Assembly (NCBI GenBank): GCA_963575745.1 | Contig: CAUYUJ010013847.1 | Span: forward strand, 397,501 to 425,604 | Source: Prorocentrum cordatum | Lineage: Eukaryota > Sar > Dinophyceae > Prorocentrales > Prorocentraceae | Length of the DNA stretch: 28,104 nucleotides | Direction: 5' to 3' | In this document: positions 23,849-28,104 of the stretch, piece after piece | How the letters are laid out: every line of letters starts with the position of its first letter | How positions within the stretch are numbered: position 1 is the first letter of the stretch | Notes under the pieces: generated by a model | What the model saw: only the letters and a program-made list of their open reading frames with translations | Database searches by the model: none | Told to the model about the DNA's origin: nothing | Position numbers and translations under genes: made by a program

Positions 23849-24778
23849 GCTCACGTGAGCAGCGTGTCGGGGGGTGACTTTTTGCACGTTTCACCTTCTA
23901 TCGCCAGGCTGTGCCGTGTTCCCGCCCCCAAGGCTCCGTCCTTGAATTTTGGCAGTTGTCTCTGGGCCCCAGCTTGCTCGGATCTCGATAGTTTTGAATT
24001 GGTCGTGGAGACAGCTAACTGCACGGGTTGGAATGCGGCGAAAGCGTGGTTGAGTCGTACGACGGCTCATGTGGTGCTTGTTCAAGAACATCATCTTCTG
24101 GGTGATCTGGTTGGCGAGGCCTCTCAGCGGGGCCTCCGCTCAGGCTGGAAGTCCAGGATCGTCCCCGCGGCCCCAGGCAGAGGGCTCGGGACCTCTGGAG
24201 GAGTGGGCATCTTCGTCAGGGACTTCTTGGGCTGCCATGACGTCTCGGCTAAGGTGGGCCCCACTCTGGTTCCTCATCGTGCAGCCTCAGCTATTGTTCA
24301 GATCCCAGGCGGAGTCTCTATCCTTGTGGTCTCCGCGTATCTCAGGGACTCCGAGGGCCTCTCCGAGTCCAATCTGGGTATTTTGTGCAAGTTTGGTGCT
24401 GAATTATCATTTTTTCCTGGTCCGTTCATCTTGGGTGCGGACTTCCAGATGGAGCCTGATGTTCTGGCTTCGTGCGATTTGGTCTCGGTGCTCAGTGCCA
24501 ACCTGGTCGTGCCTGAATCCAAGGGCACCTGCGCGGGCACGAGCAAGGAAGGAGTCCGCATGCTCGACTATTTCCTGGTTTCCAGCGGGCTCTCGCAGGC
24601 CGTGAAGGCCACCCGTGTCTGCTTGGAGGCGGCCACCAAGCCGCACAAGCCCGTGCAGTTGAGCTTCTTCCCTCAGCTGGCCAGTTTGCAGGCTTTGGGG
24701 TTGTTAACCCTCCCCCCATCCCGATTGAGCCCCCTATTGGCCCTGCCCCTGCCCCTCAAGACTGGAAGGATGTCTTAG
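23849..24778 (+). CDS. Element 3: apurinic-type endonuclease
   Basis: Role: nicking of target DNA. The EEP fold signatures appear in order: E-T-A-N-C-T-G-W (about 24,008-24,031), the catalytic Glu of V-Q-E-H-H-L (about 24,079-24,096), G-G-V-G-I-F-V-R, G-A-D-F-Q-M (about 24,435-24,452), M-L-D-Y-F-L-V-S-S (about 24,559-24,585) and the His of P-H-K-P-V (about 24,640-24,655). No in-frame ATG lies between the ORF1 stop and the first motif, so the start given is simply where the frame becomes the sense frame. After about 24,690 the sense moves to another frame, so the last ~30 residues are a shadow. All catalytic positions look intact. Confidence 0.8.
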   Translation, partial: AHVSSVSGGDFLHVSPSIARLCRVPAPKAPSLNFGSCLWAPACSDLDSFELVVETANCTGWNAAKAWLSRTTAHVVLVQEHHLLGDLVGEASQRGLRSGWKSRIVPAAPGRGLGTSGGVGIFVRDFLGCHDVSAKVGPTLVPHRAASAIVQIPGGVSILVVSAYLRDSEGLSESNLGILCKFGAELSFFPGPFILGADFQMEPDVLASCDLVSVLSANLVVPESKGTCAGTSKEGVRMLDYFLVSSGLSQAVKATRVCLEAATKPHKPVQLSFFPQLASLQALGLLTLPPSRLSPLLALPLPLKTGRMS

Positions 24779-25170
24779 ACTGCGCGTCTTATGGTTTGGG
24801 GTTGGTTCGTAACCGTGTCCCCAGACAGTGTTTGCAGCGTCACCTTAATATGTTATAAAAACTTTGGGCTAACACGGCGGAGAGAGAGTTGGCCGCTAAT
24901 CGTCAGTGTTCACTTCCTGTTTTAGGCACCCGTGGCAGGTTGCCCAAGCTTGCATGGCGCTCTGTTTTGGATAAGGATAGGCGCACTTCTCGTCAGCCTG
25001 ATTTGTACGGAGTTCGATGTTTGGAGAGCACCCTGCGCATTTTCTGCTCGAACCTCGGCTGCGACGTGAAGGGCTCGGCCCTCGACTCCGGCAACTTCCT
25101 CCTCCACCCCCCCGACATCATAGCCGACAGCATGGGGTCTGCCAGGGCAGCTGGGATAAGGTGCAACATT
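24661..25170 (+). pseudogene. Element 3: EN-RT linker with a stop codon
   Basis: This frame continues the protein after the endonuclease: P-P-P-I-P-I-E-P-P-I-G, D-W-K-D-V-L-D-C-A-S-Y-G-L-G, then taa at 24856-24858, then A-N-T-A-E-R-E-L-A-A-N-R and G-R-L-P-K-L-A-W-R-S-V, and later L-L-H-P-P-D-I-I-A-D-S. The sense passes to the RT frame near 25,150, where W-D-K-V-Q-H-F follows. One nonsense codon and a shift at each end make it non-functional as read. Confidence 0.65.
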
Positions 25171-26313
25171 TCGTTCAACGATGTATGAGATCTAATCCCC
25201 CCTCTTGCCGCGGGAAAAGCAACCTGTTCAACTCGACCAAGAGCGATAGTTCAACTGGTTGTATTCCTCGCGATGATCCTGTTGGGGCCGAAGTTTTAGA
25301 AGGTTTGATTGTTGATGGTGCTAGTATCCTGGACGAGGTTTCGGAGTTCCTGGGTGAGTTTTCCATCAAGCAGCGCGATGTGGCGAACAAGTCTTGGAAG
25401 TCTTGGATCCTGGAAGGCGTTTCAAAAGGTGCCCGAAGAGCCCACTGGTGGACCAAGGAAGTCGCCCCATGGACCCCATGTTCTACTCTTTCGGCTGAGG
25501 GCGTGGTTTTATCCGATCCCCAAGCTCTTCTTCATTCGGAGGCTGCTCGTTTCAGTGGGTTATGGAAGGCCACGTTGGAGCCCCCCAAGCAAGAGCCCAT
25601 CGAGTATCAGGATCCGCTCCCCTTCGAGTCGCCCGGCTTGCTGAGAGAAGTTGCCATGTCGTACCCCACTCGCGCGGCCACCAGTGTCGACGGCTTCCAT
25701 ATGCGCCACTATGCCTCGCTCTGTGATGACGCGCTGGTGGCGTTAATGAGTATTATCAGCATTATGGAAGCGTCCTCCCTTTTGCCCAACCACCTGCGTG
25801 CCATCATGGTTGCGCTTCTGCCCAAGCCTGCTGGAGGTTGGAGACCCATCGGATTGTTTAGCTCAGCATATCGGCTATGGGGGAGGATGAGGAGACCGTA
25901 CGCTGTCCAATGGGAGGCCAGGTTCAATAAATCGTACCTCAGTGCAGGAGCTTTCACTGGGGCTGGGGATGTTGTTTGGAGGCAAGCTGTGCGTTCGGAA
26001 CATGCGACGAGCAGGAAGGATAAGAAGGGTGTTGCGTGCTCTGTGTTATGGGACCTCCACAAGTTTTACGAATCTATTAGGCTCGACATTCTACAGCAGA
26101 GGTGTGACGACTTAGGATTCCCTTCTCCTATTTCACGACTCTGCATGGCGGCCTATAGAGGCCCAAGGTTCATCAACATCAGCGGGATCGTGAAGGGGCC
26201 TTTTTTCGCCTGGCAAGGAGTTATTGCGGGTGATTCCTTTGCCACTACTTTCGTGAGGGTCTATGCCATTCCCACGATCGACCTGTTGCCGCAGAAAGTC
26301 CGCGATGCCCTCG

Positions 26314-26348
<35 letters not shown>
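25150..26348 (+). CDS. Element 3: reverse transcriptase, N-terminal part
   Basis: The frame becomes the sense frame near 25,150 (W-D-K-V-Q-H-F-V-Q-R). It has W-K-S-W-I-L-E-G-V-S-K-G-A-R-R-A-H, the pre-RT segment; L-L-P-K-P-A-G-G-W-R-P-I-G-L (about 25,815-25,856); motif A W-D-L-H-K-F-Y-E-S-I (about 26,049-26,078); and motif B V-I-A-G-D-S-F-A-T-T (about 26,220-26,249). It then enters the (TA)n tract and reads M-Y-I-Y-I-Y, after which the frame is wrong; it meets a stop at 26481-26483. Motif C follows in another frame directly after the tract. The palm is therefore split between motifs B and C. Confidence 0.82.

Positions 26349-26349
<1 letters not shown>
26319..26349. repeat. (TA)15 microsatellite inside the RT gene
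   Basis: Thirty-one nucleotides of pure TA interrupt the RT coding sequence immediately before the catalytic gat-gat codons (26351-26356). The frame before it is +3 and the frame after it is +2. An expansion of 13 TA units (26 nt) would give exactly this shift. It is the only TA tract in the window. Confidence 0.95.
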
Positions 26350-26355
<6 letters not shown>

Positions 26356-28104
26356 TTACGGATTGCAAGCTACGGGTTCGGCCAGATCAGTCGTCGATGA
26401 CATTGTTACGGGGGCCACTCAACTGTATTCGGTTTTGTCGGACGATATGCAGGTGGTGGTTTCAGAAGATAAGGCGTCTGTGATTTGCTCCGACCAGGCT
26501 GTCGGCAACAAGATCAGGTCACTGTTGGAGCATGTGGGAGGACCCTTATGCATTTCTTCTGCTGTGAATCTAGGAGTTGATGACACTGCTGGTCGGCCCC
26601 GACGGCAAGCTGGGCGCGGCCGCAAATTTTCTGTTAGGTGCAAAGCTTTCAAGCAGAGGGTCGCCCGACTCAAGAGGTTGAGAGGCATCCTGGGGCAGAG
26701 GTATTGCAGAAAAGTTTTCACGTCGGGGCCCCTTGCGGGCGTCACGTACGGTTCGGAGGTCCACGGAGCTTCCGACTTCGAGCTCCAGGGGCTCCGCCAG
26801 GGGCTCCGTAGGGTCCTGAAACCTTCCGCTGGCATGCGGCCCCTCGCGTCCCTGCTCATCCTTGAGAGGGGCCCTACTGCTACCTACGCTGTCGCTCCTG
26901 TCATTCGTTACAGCAAGGAGGTCTGGGCCAACCAGGTTAGGATTTTCAAGTATCCCCTGGATTTCCGGTTTCTGCGCGAAGCCTGGGAGACCATCTTCAT
27001 CAGGGATCCTGACGGTACGGACCTCTCGTGGCGCACTGTTGCTGGGCCTTTGGGGGCCATGAAGCTCTCTCTGCAGCGTATCCACTGGGGTATGAAGTCG
27101 TTCACTGAGCTCATTAATGATTTCGGGGAAACTATTGGGCTCACGTCTTTTTCCCCCTCCCTGGTCAAAAAGCTTTTGGTTGAAGGGGTCCTCCGCCAGC
27201 TGCAGAGAGACTCAGGCCAGGCGTTAGGTGTTGGCAAGCGCTTGTGCTACGATGTGGTGGAGGCCCAGCTCCACTCTAGCAAATTCACGGCCCTCGAGAA
27301 GGGCAGTATCCGCGGGCTTAGCTGTGGGGCGACCTGGACCAGGGACCGTGCGATCGCCCTGGGCTACCAGCTCGACTCCGATCTCTGCCCTTTGTGCTTG
27401 GCTGCAGCTGACAGCCTCATGCGCCGCCTGTGGTTCTGCCCCAACGTTCAGGAAGATCGCGACGACCTTGTGAAAGATCGGATCCAGCAAGATGCTCGGT
27501 CGTGCGATCTTTCTGATCCTGCTACCCTCCTCCTCTATACTAAGGGTCTGTTACCGCACCCAGGTGACTCGGTTCCCCGCCCTCGTGGTGAAGGAGGTAC
27601 CCAGACCAGGTGGGAAGGAGAGCCTGATAGAGTCGATACGGCGGTCTCGGGTCATATATTCATGGACGGCAGCTGTCAGAGACACATCATTAAAGAGCTA
27701 TCCAGAGCAAGCTGGGGTTTTACAGCCCACGCAGACGACAGTTCTAAATTGTTTAGTGCGTTTGGGCCTATGTGGGCCCCCCTCCCCCAGACCAGCCAGG
27801 CTGGGGAGTACGGGGCCCTCGAAGCGTCCTCCCAGTGCCTTGTAGGCCCCTCTACTGGGTACTCAGACTGCCTCAACGTTGTTCGTGCTCACGGTGAGCC
27901 CCCCGCCATTAAGCTGTCCCATAAGAGGCCTTATGCGGGGCTCATGTTTTCTAGCTTTTCTTCGTGGTGGTCGGGAACCCTCCACGAAGTCAAGGCCCAT
28001 GTAGTGGACTCGGATGACCTGTCCGACAGGGACCGATTTTCAAAAATTGGTAACGATGCTGCCGATGGGGCTGCCAAGGCAGGTCTTGCCACGCATCCTA
28101 GGCC
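26348..28104 (+). CDS. Element 3: RT C-terminal part, zinc finger and RNase H (open to window end)
   Basis: A frame without stops from the TA tract to the last base, at least 585 codons; the first ATG is at 26447. It begins with I-D-D-Y-G (RT motif C; Asp codons 26351-26356), S-E-D-K-A-S-V-I (motif D region) and a thumb with G-V-D-D-T-A-G-R-P-R-R. A zinc finger C-P-L-C...W-F-C-P lies at about 27,385-27,440; the usual His reads Arg (M-R-R-L-W). RNase H is complete: F-M-D-G-S (27,659-27,673), Glu in G-E-Y-G-A-L (about 27,806-27,823), Asp in Y-S-D-C-L (about 27,860-27,874), His in V-K-A-H (about 27,989-28,000) and Asp in G-N-D-A-A-D (about 28,049-28,066). The C-terminus lies beyond the window. 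Confidence 0.85.

Larger units (their letters stand above)
22553..28104 (+). mobile_element. Non-LTR retrotransposon 3 (ORF1, EN, RT, RNase H), runs off the window
   Basis: The element starts after the TCC tract with about 120 nt of 5' leader, then an ORF1-like protein, endonuclease, RT, thumb, zinc finger and RNase H. It is the most complete of the three, and the EN, RT and RNase H catalytic residues are visible. It is nonetheless broken: a frame change at a C8 run near 23,830, another near 24,690, a taa at 24856-24858, a shift near 25,150 and the (TA)n expansion at 26319-26349. The 3' end lies beyond the window. RT motif A (W-D-L-H-K-F-Y-E-S-I) differs from elements 1 and 2, so this is a third family. 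Confidence 0.88.

Noticed and set aside
22286-24778. An 830-codon frame with its ATG at 22286
   Set aside because: Its first part is the TCC tract and a shadow of the ORF1 gene. Only the part after about 23,849 is the endonuclease.
25017-25150. Start of the RT protein at the ATG at 25017
   Set aside because: The first ~45 residues (Pro, Arg and His rich) are a shadow of the linker in another frame, which has much higher third-position GC and reads better.
8152-28104. LTR retrotransposon or retrovirus-like origin for the RT genes
   Set aside because: There is no LTR, protease, integrase or primer-binding site. The EEP endonuclease upstream of RT and RNase H at the C-terminus is the non-LTR order.
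1-28104. tRNA, rRNA or other structural RNA genes
   Set aside because: I saw no tRNA-like A/B box with cloverleaf, no rRNA core sequence and no riboswitch-like element. A covariance-model search would settle it.

Overview
This window looks like GC-rich, repeat-dense nuclear DNA from a unicellular eukaryote. A dinoflagellate with a Prorocentrum-like genome is the best guess (inference). The grounds are: three non-LTR retrotransposons of the endonuclease-reverse transcriptase-RNase H type with the RT wording D-x-x-K-F-Y-[DE]-[SR]-I; many long GGA/TCC tracts; high third-position GC; possible exon islands that end in AG|GA or AG|GT; and no sign of bacterial operons, RNA genes or CRISPR arrays. 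A run of exactly 100 N (8005-8104) marks a scaffold gap.

Layout. 1-3,530: minisatellites, mainly a 24-bp unit (three large blocks and one small) and a 27-bp unit (eight copies). Because the units are multiples of three and lack stops, every frame stays open, so long reading frames here are weak evidence for genes. 3,530-7,620: a (TC)n tract, a 30-bp-period array built round a near-palindrome, a 106-bp duplication, a large foldback, about six degenerate copies of a roughly 300-bp unit, Z-DNA-like and G-quadruplex tracts, and a 139-bp duplication. 7,634-8,151: a GGA tract, the gap, then a TCC tract.

Element 1 (8,152 to about 13,800) has endonuclease, RT, zinc finger and RNase H but two frameshifts, a degenerate RT catalytic box and a lost RNase H glutamate. 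13,799-15,743 is composite microsatellite and low-complexity DNA with one exon-like island. Element 2 (about 15,745-18,900) is truncated at its 5' end inside the RT and broken by several frameshifts and a stop, although its RT and RNase H catalytic residues remain. 18,900-22,552 holds hairpins, two more exon-like islands, and paired GGA and TCC tracts. Element 3 (22,553 to beyond the window) has an ORF1-like zinc-finger/coiled-coil protein, an endonuclease, and an RT split by a (TA)n expansion directly beside its catalytic Y-I-D-D box. After the split the frame is open to the window end, covering the RT thumb, zinc finger and a complete RNase H.

How it fits together. All three elements lie on the + strand and each starts right after a (TCC)n tract; element 1 also ends in one. 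This suggests insertion into, or priming on, TCC microsatellites. Three short exon-like islands (15,070; 19,022; 19,489) have matching codon phases across their gaps, so element 2 may sit inside a host intron. I found no complete, convincingly intact host gene.
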